From NCBI RefSeq assembly GCF_022398325.1, contig NZ_JAKEVD010000023.1:25219-89218 (forward strand): a DNA stretch of 64,000 nucleotides, given 5' to 3'. The notes beneath the pieces were generated by a model. It was not told the DNA's origin. It searched no databases and worked only from the letters and a program-made list of their open reading frames with translations. The position numbers and the translations under genes were made by a program. Origin of the DNA: Shewanella sp. Isolate13 (GTDB taxonomy: Bacteria; Pseudomonadota; Gammaproteobacteria; Enterobacterales; Shewanellaceae). This document shows positions 27,151-35,050 of this stretch, in pieces (position 1 is the first letter of the stretch; each line of letters opens with the position of its first letter).

Positions 27151-28491
27151 AAAGATTTCGGTGATTCCAAAAATGCTAATACCTGAGAATAGTGCGATAA
27201 ACAGGAAATAATAATCAACCGTGGCGCTCAAGTTCATTGAAGTTTAAATCAAGCAAACAGTGTAGGAACTAGTGACTGAGATTCTCATTTTCGATGACAA
27301 TTCCCAAAATCAGAAAAGGTATCTAGCCACAAACCCTATTTAACATAATATACATTGTACGCATTTGTATGTAAGAGCTATCAGAATGAGGTTAGATCTG
27401 GTTGTTAGGCTTTAAACGAATAGCTTTTGATATTTAAAACTGTTTTTTAAAGGCCGATATTTCATGCATGCTTTTTATGTAGCTCCATCTAGTCATGTTG
27501 AATGTAATCAAACCGTTGAGCTTTGCTTAAGCCTTCCGAGTTTAATCTTCCACATCGCTTAGTTTATTAAACTTGCGGCGAGCTCGTTTGATTATGCTTG
27601 TTTTGAACGCTACGACACTTAATCCACTGGCGTTTAATCTATGTAGTTTATCAACAAGCTTTCAAGCTTTGTAACGGCTGTAATGTTACAGCCTCAAATA
27701 CTAAATTATGCTACTCGAGCTCAAACTCAATTCAAGCTTCAGTAGCTAAGTAGATTACATTTGAGCGCTGACTGACTTACACCTGATATTTCACTGAGCC
27801 CGCAAACTAAATGATGAGCCTTAATCCCTATAGCAAAAAAGCCAGAAAGCTCGCAGCAAATTGAAAATAAGTAGAAAACAGCCACTTTTTATCGTGCGCT
27901 ACGTGAAATCTGGCGAGCTGAGCTAAGCAAAACTTTAAAGCAGCCACACAGCGCGCCGTGTCATTCTCGCTAAAGCTAACGACATTAATGACTAAAACAA
28001 TGACTATAACAATGCCGATGTTTAGATAAACAGCTAATCATAGACTTTAATCTCAAGCTGTCATCATAGGCTTTAAACATAAACATAGACCTGCAACATA
28101 GAGTTAGGCTTTGAGCTTATGAGTATGCGGTTCATTCATTGAAGCTTTGTTGGGAACAAACGATGATCGTGGCTAAGTTATCTGGTTGGCAACTGACACT
28201 AATCTAAAATCAGAGATTTGAAATCTGATTAGAGTCCTGTAATTGACTGCCTATCATGAGAACAGCATGGGTACGGGACTTAAACTAGACCGGGATCATT
28301 GTCTGTATGAGAGTTGGCTGAAAACTGCATGCCTTACTCTATAAAGTAATATCCTACCTTGGTTACATAGATAAATAGCAGAATTAAATCATCGCGAAAA
28401 TACCACACATAGATATGGCGTCATAAGGAGTGATAAAGGGATTTAAAGGAATATAAAGAGCAATATTGGCAAAAGCCCCTTTTAAGTCAAT
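27151..28491. other. Gene-poor region of about 1.3 kb beside the integrase gene
   Basis: No frame above 60 codons and no recognisable fragment on either strand. It contains imperfect copies of TAGRCTTTRA at 27406, 28041, 28068 and 28105; two of them form the direct repeat ATCATAGRCTTTAA at 28037-28050 and 28063-28076. Hairpins occur at 27676-27693 and 28208-28230 (AATCAGA/TCTGATT). The content fits decayed or accessory DNA next to a recombinase, but nothing more specific can be supported. Confidence 0.5.
28037..28076. repeat. Two direct 14-bp repeats in the gene-poor region
   Basis: ATCATAGACTTTAA (28037-28050) and ATCATAGGCTTTAA (28063-28076) differ at one base and start 26 bp apart. Further partial copies lie at 27405-27417 and 28103-28115. 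They may be remnants of recombinase arm sites or simply low-complexity drift. Confidence 0.35.
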
Positions 28492-28515
28492 TGCCGATAA
28501 TGTCACTTATCGGCA
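28492..28515 (-). terminator. Hairpin downstream of the integrase gene
   Basis: TGCCGATAA (28492-28500) pairs perfectly with TTATCGGCA (28507-28515) with a 6-base loop. It lies 66 bp after the integrase stop on the minus strand and lacks a strong T run. Confidence 0.5.
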
Positions 28516-28581
28516 TTAACTGCTTAGACATTTGACTTAGCAATCTAAAAAGGTTTGAGCTCACTCATGCTCAGCACTGAC

Positions 28582-29874
28582 TTACTCAATACCCTGCAAG
28601 TAATCTAACGGTTTGTTCTGGGCACTTTCGTGACGCTCTATCTGGGTGGTGTGCAGATATTGTGATGTGGTATCGATACTCTCATGACCGGCATCGGCTT
28701 GTACGTGTGATAGTGGACGGCCATTAATATTGATGTCGTGAGTAATGCCTGTATGGCGAATATTGTGGATACTTAAGCCTCGCATCTGCTGTGCATCTTC
28801 AATAAAGCCGTCGTTTTCGATGCTATTAGCCGCAATTTCGATGATCTTATCGACTTCTTCTCGAATTTGACGAATACCTAAATTGGCATTAATAGCCCCT
28901 ACTTCGCGCCCTCGCCCTGCGGCTTTTTGGCGCACAATCAACGGGTGCTGTTCATTGCTCGATGGTAATGGCGACAGTTTTAAATAGATACGATATTGAG
29001 TTAATGCATCGAGTAATGCCTTAGATACGGCGACACTTCTGCTCTTGCCACCTTTACTCTTTGGAATATGAAAACTCCAAATCCCAGTCTGTCGGTTTTG
29101 CTTAAACTGGCTCATCACTGGTGAGTAACCTGCCCTAGCTGACACTTCAGATACTCGCAAGTAACAAGAATAGATAAGCTTAATTAGAAACAAGCTACGC
29201 TGGTGCAATTCTGGCTGGGCTTTGGCGAGCTTCTCTACCGTTGACATGATGTAAGACCACTGTAACTCGGTGAATGCTAATTGATTGTCATCATCAGTGT
29301 TGAGTCGGTATTTTTGCTTTGAAGAGAATCGGCTCTTATTAAGCCACATCTGCGCCGGATTTTTTTCGCAGTAATCCTCCCCCATCAAGTAACTATAAAA
29401 GCTCGACAAGATCGCGACTTTGGTCTTAAGCGCACTATCACTAAGAACATAAGGCAGAATTTGCCCGTCGACTTTCTTGCCTCGAAACGGCAGCCAGCTC
29501 GGATTGGGTGTACGCTCACCACTCGCTTTGTCTTGCTTAAATTGGGCTACATTGAAATAACCGATAAGCTCAGTTGGCGGATTTTTACAGTACTCAATAT
29601 ATAAGCCGACTTCTCGGCGTCCTATGGCGCTGACATTGAGTTTGATTACATCAAAACACCAATGCAGAAACGTGGTTAGCTCACTGCGGTAAGCCTTGTA
29701 GTTATTCTCATTGTATTTCTGTTCAAACAGCCAGTCTGTCGCGAGCTCAAACACGAGGCCAGCCTCATCGAGTTCGCCTAGACTCAGCTGAGTAATATGC
29801 TGATTGACTAATGGGTTGCCAATTTGAATAAAATCGATGGAATCGAAAAGTGGGATAACCTGAGGTAACTGCAT
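28582..29874 (-). CDS. Tyrosine recombinase (site-specific integrase), intact
   Basis: A 430-residue tyrosine recombinase. An N-terminal SAM-like core-binding domain covers about residues 35-175. The catalytic domain has R240 (SCYLRVSEVS), a lysine in the beta-hairpin KSKGGKSR near 272-277, H370 and R373 (IHNIRHTG), H397 (AGHESI) and the nucleophile Y406 (SQYLHT), so all catalytic residues are present. It is longer than XerC/XerD and close to plain phage-type integrases in architecture. No excisionase, relaxase or cargo gene is evident. It may be resident and domesticated, or the last gene of a decayed island. Confidence 0.9.
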   Translation of the reverse strand: MQLPQVIPLFDSIDFIQIGNPLVNQHITQLSLGELDEAGLVFELATDWLFEQKYNENNYKAYRSELTTFLHWCFDVIKLNVSAIGRREVGLYIEYCKNPPTELIGYFNVAQFKQDKASGERTPNPSWLPFRGKKVDGQILPYVLSDSALKTKVAILSSFYSYLMGEDYCEKNPAQMWLNKSRFSSKQKYRLNTDDDNQLAFTELQWSYIMSTVEKLAKAQPELHQRSLFLIKLIYSCYLRVSEVSARAGYSPVMSQFKQNRQTGIWSFHIPKSKGGKSRSVAVSKALLDALTQYRIYLKLSPLPSSNEQHPLIVRQKAAGRGREVGAINANLGIRQIREEVDKIIEIAANSIENDGFIEDAQQMRGLSIHNIRHTGITHDININGRPLSHVQADAGHESIDTTSQYLHTTQIERHESAQNKPLDYLQGIE

Positions 29875-29915
29875 AGAAAGATAAGTATTAAGGTCGATAT
29901 GGCTATACTAATCAG

Positions 29916-29949
29916 TAAGGTTAAAAAGCGATATCGTTAATTAACCTTA
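29916..29949. other. Inverted repeat between the integrase and the cysteine-rich gene
   Basis: TAAGGTTAA (29916-29924) pairs with TTAACCTTA (29941-29949), enclosing a 16-base loop with the palindrome CGATATCG. It could be a recombinase-related site, a promoter element for the integrase, or a transcript end. Confidence 0.3.
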
Positions 29950-29959
29950 TGGGATTGTT

Positions 29960-30232
29960 TTACCGATTAATAACCAATATTGCCTCTTTAACTGTCTGTT
30001 GGTTTTGGTTTTGGTTTTGGCAGTGTTTTGGGTATAGGCTTTGGCACTCTTGTTGGCACTGTTTGTCACAATGAATGCGTTTCTGACAGCTCCAAAGGCA
30101 CAGTTGCCATACCGCTTGCTTAGTCTCGGAGTCTAAACAGTTAAAGTCTGCGGCACAAAGTAAGCCTTGCGAAATCAGTTGAGCTATTTTCTGTTCTGAA
30201 ATTCGAATATTTAATTGCTTGTTGCCACTCAT
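29960..30232 (-). CDS. Cysteine-rich small protein of unknown function
   Basis: A 90-residue protein I do not recognise. The N-terminal 45 residues (NIRISEQKIAQLISQGLLCA, then DSETKQAVWQLCLWSC) look like a small helical domain; the C-terminal part has a Cys/His-rich stretch (HCDKQCQQECQSLYPKHC) that could bind a metal, then an Asn-Gln repeat. A GTG at 30244 is possible, but the ATG at 30232 has GGAAGG just upstream. A strong Fur-box-like site lies about 100 bp upstream. Whether it belongs with the adjacent integrase is unclear. Confidence 0.65.
   Translation of the reverse strand: MSGNKQLNIRISEQKIAQLISQGLLCAADFNCLDSETKQAVWQLCLWSCQKRIHCDKQCQQECQSLYPKHCQNQNQNQQTVKEAILVINR
29999..30020. repeat. 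Hexanucleotide tandem repeat inside the cysteine-rich gene
   Basis: TTGGTT repeated three full times plus four bases. On the coding strand it encodes alternating Asn and Gln. As a six-base unit it can change length without a frameshift. Confidence 0.8.
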
Positions 30233-30327
30233 AATCCCTTCCACCTATCAATAATGACCCTATCAATTGCTAAGCTATCTACAACGTTGTATTTGTCACT
30301 TAGCTAATTTTAACAACACATCTTGAT

Positions 30328-30346
30328 GTTAATGATTATCAATTGC
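30328..30346 (-). promoter_or_regulatory. Fur-box-like site upstream of the cysteine-rich gene
   Basis: On the minus strand GCAATTGATAATCATTAAC matches 15 of 19 positions of the consensus Fur box (GATAATGATAATCATTATC), with an intact core. It lies about 100 bp upstream of the cysteine-rich gene at 30232 and beyond the end of the lipoprotein gene, so the former is the likely target. Iron control is inferred. Confidence 0.55.
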
Positions 30347-30423
30347 ATTGTCGAGTCATTTGGGTGCGTTTGCAGGAATATCGGACTACTTCACTGGCTC
30401 GCAATCAGATCTATCCCTATCGC

Positions 30424-30888
30424 TTATCCTGGGTTATCGGCTAAGAAGTCGAAGTTGGTAAAGTGTTCGATGCCATCGAGTTCATAGCTAACAACGGCGC
30501 TCCAAACCATATAATTGCTACTGCATGAACCGTATATTAAGGTTCCCTTATGGTTGTTTTGGTCTATTTGGGTGAGTTTTACCGGAATAATGCCCATAAA
30601 CATATCTCTACCCTGAACTTTAACCTTTATATTACTCAGCGGCTGAGAAGTTTCGATTGAAAGCTGTAATGGCCGCTCACTGGGGGTTTGCCATGGGGTA
30701 ACAGTTAACTGGATGTCTACATCGGCTACACTTTGGGTACAAGGACCAGACTTGAAATTACAAAGGCTCGGATCCACGGCTCTAGAGGCTTGCGGCTCTT
30801 GTTGACTAGGCTCGCAACCTAGTACGAATGTCCCCAATATTATGCTGTACGCAAGGCTTAATACTGCTGATTTGTGAGCGACTTGCAC
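30424..30888 (-). CDS. Putative lipoprotein divergent from ccoN
   Basis: A protein of about 154 residues with a lipoprotein signal ending in the lipobox VLGC (sequence SIILGTFVLGCEPSQQ). The mature part has paired cysteines (SLCNFKSGPC) and a beta-rich C-terminal domain (VKVQGRDMFMGIIPVKL, then TLIYGSCSSNYMVW). The frame opens at an ATG at 30921, but a GTG at 30888 with AGG 9 bases upstream gives a proper signal peptide. It shares its upstream region and FNR box with the cbb3 operon, which suggests a role in envelope respiration or copper handling. That role is inference; I know no named family. Confidence 0.75.
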   Translation of the reverse strand: MQVAHKSAVLSLAYSIILGTFVLGCEPSQQEPQASRAVDPSLCNFKSGPCTQSVADVDIQLTVTPWQTPSERPLQLSIETSQPLSNIKVKVQGRDMFMGIIPVKLTQIDQNNHKGTLIYGSCSSNYMVWSAVVSYELDGIEHFTNFDFLADNPG

Positions 30889-30934
30889 GTTAATTAACCT
30901 TTTGATTAGAAGTGTTAACATTCTATTGAGTACT

Positions 30935-30948
30935 TTGATCTAGATCAA
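30935..30948. promoter_or_regulatory. Perfect FNR/EtrA box upstream of ccoN
   Basis: TTGAT-CTAG-ATCAA is an exact match to the FNR consensus. A TATCTT box at 30970-30975 puts the expected start of transcription near 30982, so the box is centred about 40.5 bp upstream, the class II activation position. This predicts a leader of about 165 nt for ccoN. The same box could also affect the divergent lipoprotein gene. Confidence 0.85.
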
Positions 30949-30969
30949 CTTATCAGGGGGCTTAATTCC

Positions 30970-30975
30970 TATCTT
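30970..30975 (+). promoter_or_regulatory. Likely -10 element of the cco operon
   Basis: TATCTT, four of six consensus bases, placed so that the FNR box takes over the -35 role. Two small hairpins follow in the leader, at 31013-31030 (TTACAT/ATGTAA) and 31095-31111 (GTAGAGT/ACTCTAC). Confidence 0.55.
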
Positions 30976-31148
30976 TTTTGATATAGCTCAAGTATCATGG
31001 CCATGCCTTGCGTTACATCATGAAATGTAAGGTTACACATTGACACAGAAGCCTAGTTTCCGATAGGAGACATGATTTGTCGTCATATAAACGGGTAGAG
31101 TTTTACTCTACACAATAATAAGTATAAGTAATAAGCAGTGGAAGCAAT

Positions 31149-32585
31149 ATGATGAACCATTCCCAGCCTCAAGGCGCTGATTACAACTACACCATCGTCC
31201 GTCAATTCGCTCTAACTACCGTGTTATGGGGAATTGTTGGGATGTCAGTAGGTGTACTAATTGCAGCGCAGTTAATCTGGCCGCAGCTAAACTTTGAAAC
31301 TTCATGGTTAACGTATAGTCGTCTTAGACCACTACATACGAACGCCGTGATTTTCGCGTTTGGTACCTCAGCCCTTTTCGCCACATCCTATTATATCGTT
31401 CAACGCACCTGTCAAACTCGACTATTTGCGCCGAAGTTAGCCGCATTTACGTTCTGGGGTTGGCAAGCCATCATTCTATCAGCCGCAATCAGTTTACCGC
31501 TTGGTATCACCAGTGGTAAGGAATACGCTGAGCTAGAATGGCCAATCGATATCGCCATTACCATTGTATGGGTCTCCTATGCTGTGGTTTTCTTCGGCAC
31601 TATCATGAAACGAGCAACGTCACATATCTATGTGGCTAACTGGTTCTTTGGCGCGTTTATCATCACGGTTGCCGTACTTCACATAGTTAACTCTATGGCT
31701 GTACCGTTGACTATGACTAAGTCGTACTCACTCTATAGTGGTGCAGTCGATGCTATGGTCCAGTGGTGGTATGGTCATAACGCCGTAGGCTTCCTGCTTA
31801 CTGCAGGTTTCTTAGGTATGATGTATTACTTCGTACCTAAGCAAGCAGGCCGTCCAGTTTACTCGTACCGTCTATCTATTGTTCACTTCTGGGCTTTAGT
31901 TGCTTTGTATATCTGGGCTGGTCCTCACCACCTACACTACACAGCACTTCCAGACTGGACTCAGTCGCTTGGTATGGTGATGTCTCTAATCCTATTCGCT
32001 CCGTCTTGGGGTGGTATGATTAACGGTATCATGACCCTATCTGGTGCATGGCATAAACTACGTACAGACCCAATTTTGCGTTTCCTCGTTGTTTCATTAT
32101 CTTTCTACGGTATGTCTACCTTCGAAGGCCCAATGATGGCAATCAAGACGGTTAACGCACTGTCTCACTACACTGACTGGACTGTTGGACACGTTCACTC
32201 AGGTGCATTGGGCTGGGTTGCTATGGTTTCAATCGGTTCGCTTTACCACTTGATCCCAGTTCTATTCGGCCACGGCCGTATGTACAGCACAAACCTAATT
32301 AACGTTCACTTCTGGTTAGCAACAATCGGTACTGTTCTTTATATCGTTTCAATGTGGATCTCTGGTGTTATGCAGGGTCTTATGTGGCGTGCAGTTAACT
32401 CTGACGGTACATTGACTTATAGCTTTGTTGAAAGCTTAGAAGCGTCATACCCGTTCTACTTTGTACGATTCCTAGGTGGTGTATTCTTCCTTGCAGGTAT
32501 GTTCTTAATGGCATACAACGTATTCCGTACTGTTAAGGCCCCTAAAGATTCTTTGCCAGCAATTGCTGAAGCAAAAGCAGCTTAA
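31149..32585 (+). CDS. ccoN: cbb3-type cytochrome c oxidase subunit I
   Basis: The 478-residue catalytic subunit of the high-affinity terminal oxidase, a heme-copper oxidase of the C family in the inner membrane that reduces oxygen to water and pumps protons. About twelve hydrophobic segments are visible, with heme and CuB histidines in [33 protein letters not shown] and [14 protein letters not shown]. It starts the ccoNOQP operon downstream of a perfect FNR box. AGTGGAAGC precedes the ATG. Confidence 0.97.
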   Translation: MMNHSQPQGADYNYTIVRQFALTTVLWGIVGMSVGVLIAAQLIWPQLNFETSWLTYSRLRPLHTNAVIFAFGTSALFATSYYIVQRTCQTRLFAPKLAAFTFWGWQAIILSAAISLPLGITSGKEYAELEWPIDIAITIVWVSYAVVFFGTIMKRATSHIYVANWFFGAFIITVAVLHIVNSMAVPLTMTKSYSLYSGAVDAMVQWWYGHNAVGFLLTAGFLGMMYYFVPKQAGRPVYSYRLSIVHFWALVALYIWAGPHHLHYTALPDWTQSLGMVMSLILFAPSWGGMINGIMTLSGAWHKLRTDPILRFLVVSLSFYGMSTFEGPMMAIKTVNALSHYTDWTVGHVHSGALGWVAMVSIGSLYHLIPVLFGHGRMYSTNLINVHFWLATIGTVLYIVSMWISGVMQGLMWRAVNSDGTLTYSFVESLEASYPFYFVRFLGGVFFLAGMFLMAYNVFRTVKAPKDSLPAIAEAKAA

Positions 32586-32597
32586 GGAGTAGATACG

Positions 32598-33212
32598 ATG
32601 AAATTTAATCATGAGATAGTTGAGAAAAACATCGGTCTATTAGGGATCTTCACTGTTATCGCCATCAGCTTTGGTAGCTTGGTCGAGATAACTCCCCTAC
32701 TGTTCCAGGAAGACACTACTGAACCGCTAGAAGGTCAAATTCCTTATACGGCAATGCAGATAGAGGGTCGTGATATCTATATTCGTGAGGGCTGTTATGG
32801 CTGTCACAGCCAGATGATCCGTCCTTTGCGTGCTGAAACTGAGCGTTATGGCCACTACTCGGTAGCTGGTGAGTCAGTTTGGGATCATCCATTCCAGTGG
32901 GGTTCTAAGCGTACCGGTCCTGACCTTGCCCGCGTTGGCGGTCGTTACAGTGACAAGTGGCATGAGGTTCACCTAATTGACCCTCGTGCTGTGGTACCTC
33001 AATCAAATATGCCTGCATACCCTTGGTTAGCTGAGAACATTCTAACGGGTGATCTTACTGGCCAGAAGATGCAGATCCTGCAAAACCTTCACCCAACTCA
33101 TGAGCTGTATACCGCTGAAGAAATTGATGGCGCTAAAGATGCCGTTAAGGGTAAGACAGAGCTGGATGCATTGGTTGCATATTTGCAGTCACTGGGCCAC
33201 GCGCTTAAATAA
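32598..33212 (+). CDS. ccoO: cbb3-type cytochrome c oxidase subunit II (mono-heme cytochrome c)
   Basis: A 204-residue membrane-anchored cytochrome c that passes electrons to CcoN. It has one N-terminal anchor ([20 protein letters not shown]) and one heme site, C66-YG-C69-H70, in the family motif [16 protein letters not shown] distal ligand methionine is likely in [17 protein letters not shown] precedes the ATG, 12 bp after ccoN. Confidence 0.97.
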   Translation: MKFNHEIVEKNIGLLGIFTVIAISFGSLVEITPLLFQEDTTEPLEGQIPYTAMQIEGRDIYIREGCYGCHSQMIRPLRAETERYGHYSVAGESVWDHPFQWGSKRTGPDLARVGGRYSDKWHEVHLIDPRAVVPQSNMPAYPWLAENILTGDLTGQKMQILQNLHPTHELYTAEEIDGAKDAVKGKTELDALVAYLQSLGHALK

Positions 33213-33223
33213 GGAGGCAAAAT

Positions 33224-33400
33224 ATGGATTACGGCACATTACGTGGAATTATTACTATCGTTGTAATGGTGACCTTCATCGGTATCTTTGCCTGGGCATA
33301 TAGCTCTCGTCGTAAGCAACAATTTGACGATGCAGCTAACCTGGTTTTCTCTGACGATGAGCAAAACTCGGTTTCGAAGGACTCAGGAGAACAAAAGTGA
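33224..33400 (+). CDS. ccoQ: cbb3-type cytochrome oxidase small subunit
   Basis: A short gene encoding 58 residues, between ccoO and ccoP. The product has one membrane helix (IITIVVMVTFIGIFAWAY) followed by SSRRKQQFDDAANLVF, which is typical of CcoQ/FixQ and thought to stabilise the complex. AAGGAGG precedes the ATG. The TGA stop overlaps the ATG of ccoP, implying translational coupling. Confidence 0.93.
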   Translation: MDYGTLRGIITIVVMVTFIGIFAWAYSSRRKQQFDDAANLVFSDDEQNSVSKDSGEQK

Positions 33401-34356
33401 TGAGTAACTTCTGGAGTATATGGATTATCGTACTCACGGTTGTGGTAATCATTGGTTGCGTTGTTCTACTACGTGCATGTTCTAAGAACGACACGGGCGT
33501 AGAAGAAGGCAAATCGATGGGTCACAGCTTCGATGGAATTGAAGAACTGAACAACCCACTACCAAAGTGGTGGAGTTATATGTTCTATATCACCATCATA
33601 TTCAGTGTCATCTATCTTGCACTTTACCCAGGTCTTGGTAGCTTTAAAGGCTTTTTAGGCTGGACAAGTTCTAACCAAAGTGTGCGCACCATTGAAGAGT
33701 CTAAACAAGCAGTTGTTGACGCTCAAAATGAAGGCCGCTGGGTTCAGTATGACCAAGAAGTAAAGCACGCAGACGAAAAGTTTGGTCCTATCTTCAAGGC
33801 CTACGCCGACACGCCATTGGAAGAGTTAGTTAAGAATGAAGAAGCCCTTAAAGTGGGTGGACGTCTATTCTTACAAAACTGTGCCATGTGTCATGGTAGT
33901 GATGCCCGTGGTAGCAAAGGCTTCCCTAACCTAACCGACGATGCTTGGTTATACGGTGGTGAACTTGAAACGATTAAGACCTCTATTATGGACGGTCGTC
34001 ACGGTATGATGCCGCCAAAAGGTGGTTTACCGATTGAAGACAGTGAACTTAAGGGGCTAACTGAATATGTCGTTAAGCTATCTGGTCGTGATCATGATGA
34101 AGCACTTGCCGCTCAAGGCCAAGGTTCATTCATGAAAGGCTGTTTCGCCTGTCATGGTATGGATGGCACCGGCAACAAGTTCATGGGCGCTCCTAACCTA
34201 ACCGACAACGCTTGGGTATATGGTGGTAGCCGTGGTGCTATCGAGCAGTCAATCAAGAACGGTCGTACTGGTGTGATGCCAGCATGGAAAGATGTATTAG
34301 GTGAAGAAAAAGTTCACGTAATTACAGCTTACGTTTACAGTTTGTCTGACAAGTAA
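33400..34356 (+). CDS. ccoP: cbb3-type cytochrome c oxidase subunit III (di-heme cytochrome c)
   Basis: A di-heme membrane cytochrome c of about 318 residues that receives electrons and hands them to CcoO/CcoN. Two N-terminal membrane helices (about 8-26 and 58-78) precede two heme c sites, C161-AM-C164-H165 and C248-FA-C251-H252. The ATG at 33400 overlaps the ccoQ stop; a GTG at 33397 is an alternative with a similar ribosome binding site. A strong terminator follows, which separates the structural operon from fixH. Confidence 0.96.
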   Translation: MSNFWSIWIIVLTVVVIIGCVVLLRACSKNDTGVEEGKSMGHSFDGIEELNNPLPKWWSYMFYITIIFSVIYLALYPGLGSFKGFLGWTSSNQSVRTIEESKQAVVDAQNEGRWVQYDQEVKHADEKFGPIFKAYADTPLEELVKNEEALKVGGRLFLQNCAMCHGSDARGSKGFPNLTDDAWLYGGELETIKTSIMDGRHGMMPPKGGLPIEDSELKGLTEYVVKLSGRDHDEALAAQGQGSFMKGCFACHGMDGTGNKFMGAPNLTDNAWVYGGSRGAIEQSIKNGRTGVMPAWKDVLGEEKVHVITAYVYSLSDK

Positions 34357-34386
34357 TCACACCCAGTTAACACTGAGTGTAATATT

Positions 34387-34416
34387 AAGGCCTCGTACCA
34401 ACGAGGCCTTTTTTTT
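34387..34416 (+). terminator. Terminator after ccoP
   Basis: AAGGCCTCGT (34387-34396) pairs with ACGAGGCCTT (34401-34410), loop ACCA, followed by six T. It would limit read-through from the structural genes into the assembly genes. Confidence 0.9.
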
Positions 34417-34504
34417 AAGTGCTAAATCACAGTTTTAAAGGTAAAATAACTGTTCTTTTTTCCCAAGTTTCTAACAACTATTCTAATAATTATAGGTGAT
34501 AAAA

Positions 34505-34984
34505 ATGTCTACTCCACAAGCCTGGTATAAGCAGTTCTGGCCTTGGTTTCTCATTGGATTACCGCTATGTGCTGTGCTCGCGAGTATCAATTTATTGATG
34601 ATAGCAATAGATACTAAAGATTCGCTGGTCACTGAAGATTATTACAAAGAAGGTAAAGGCATCAATATTGACCTTCGCAAGATTAAGCAAGCTAAACAGC
34701 TCGGTATGAATTACCTGCTAGAGTTTGATGACGAGTATGTCGAGATCTCACAGCAAGGTGGTGAAAAATACCTTGCGGCATTGAGTGTTAGCTTCTTCCA
34801 CCCGACTTTAGAAGAGCGTGATTTTTCTCAAATAGTGACTGCCGATGCAAACGGTATTTACCGCATCGATTTAACTCAAGCCATTGAAGGCCCATGGGAA
34901 GTACGTATCGAAGGTTTTGATCAAAGCTGGCGTATTCAACAGCGTGTCACTTTAGTCGATGATCAACAGTACTGGTTAAACTGA
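34505..34984 (+). CDS. fixH: FixH/CcoH family cbb3 oxidase assembly protein
   Basis: A 159-residue protein with one N-terminal membrane helix (WFLIGLPLCAVLASINLLMI) and a periplasmic domain containing the FixH signature SLVTEDYYKEGKGIN. CcoH acts in assembly of the cbb3 oxidase. A GTG at 34496 is in frame, but AGGTG is best placed for the ATG at 34505. It starts the assembly group fixH-ccoI-ccoS and is separated from ccoP by a terminator. Confidence 0.93.
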   Translation: MSTPQAWYKQFWPWFLIGLPLCAVLASINLLMIAIDTKDSLVTEDYYKEGKGINIDLRKIKQAKQLGMNYLLEFDDEYVEISQQGGEKYLAALSVSFFHPTLEERDFSQIVTADANGIYRIDLTQAIEGPWEVRIEGFDQSWRIQQRVTLVDDQQYWLN

Positions 34985-35050
34985 TCCCTAAGCCTCTTCG
35001 CCATTGACGCTAATAAGCTATCAGAAATATAAGAGTAAGAAACTTACCGT

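Noticed and set aside
27403..27420. GTTAGGC resembling an integron attC core
   Set aside because: No partner RYYYAAC site with the required imperfect palindrome is present, and the nearby recombinase lacks the look of an IntI protein.
29999..30020. TTGGTT repeats as part of a CRISPR or telomere-like array
   Set aside because: They form an uninterrupted 22-bp microsatellite inside a coding frame, with no spacers.
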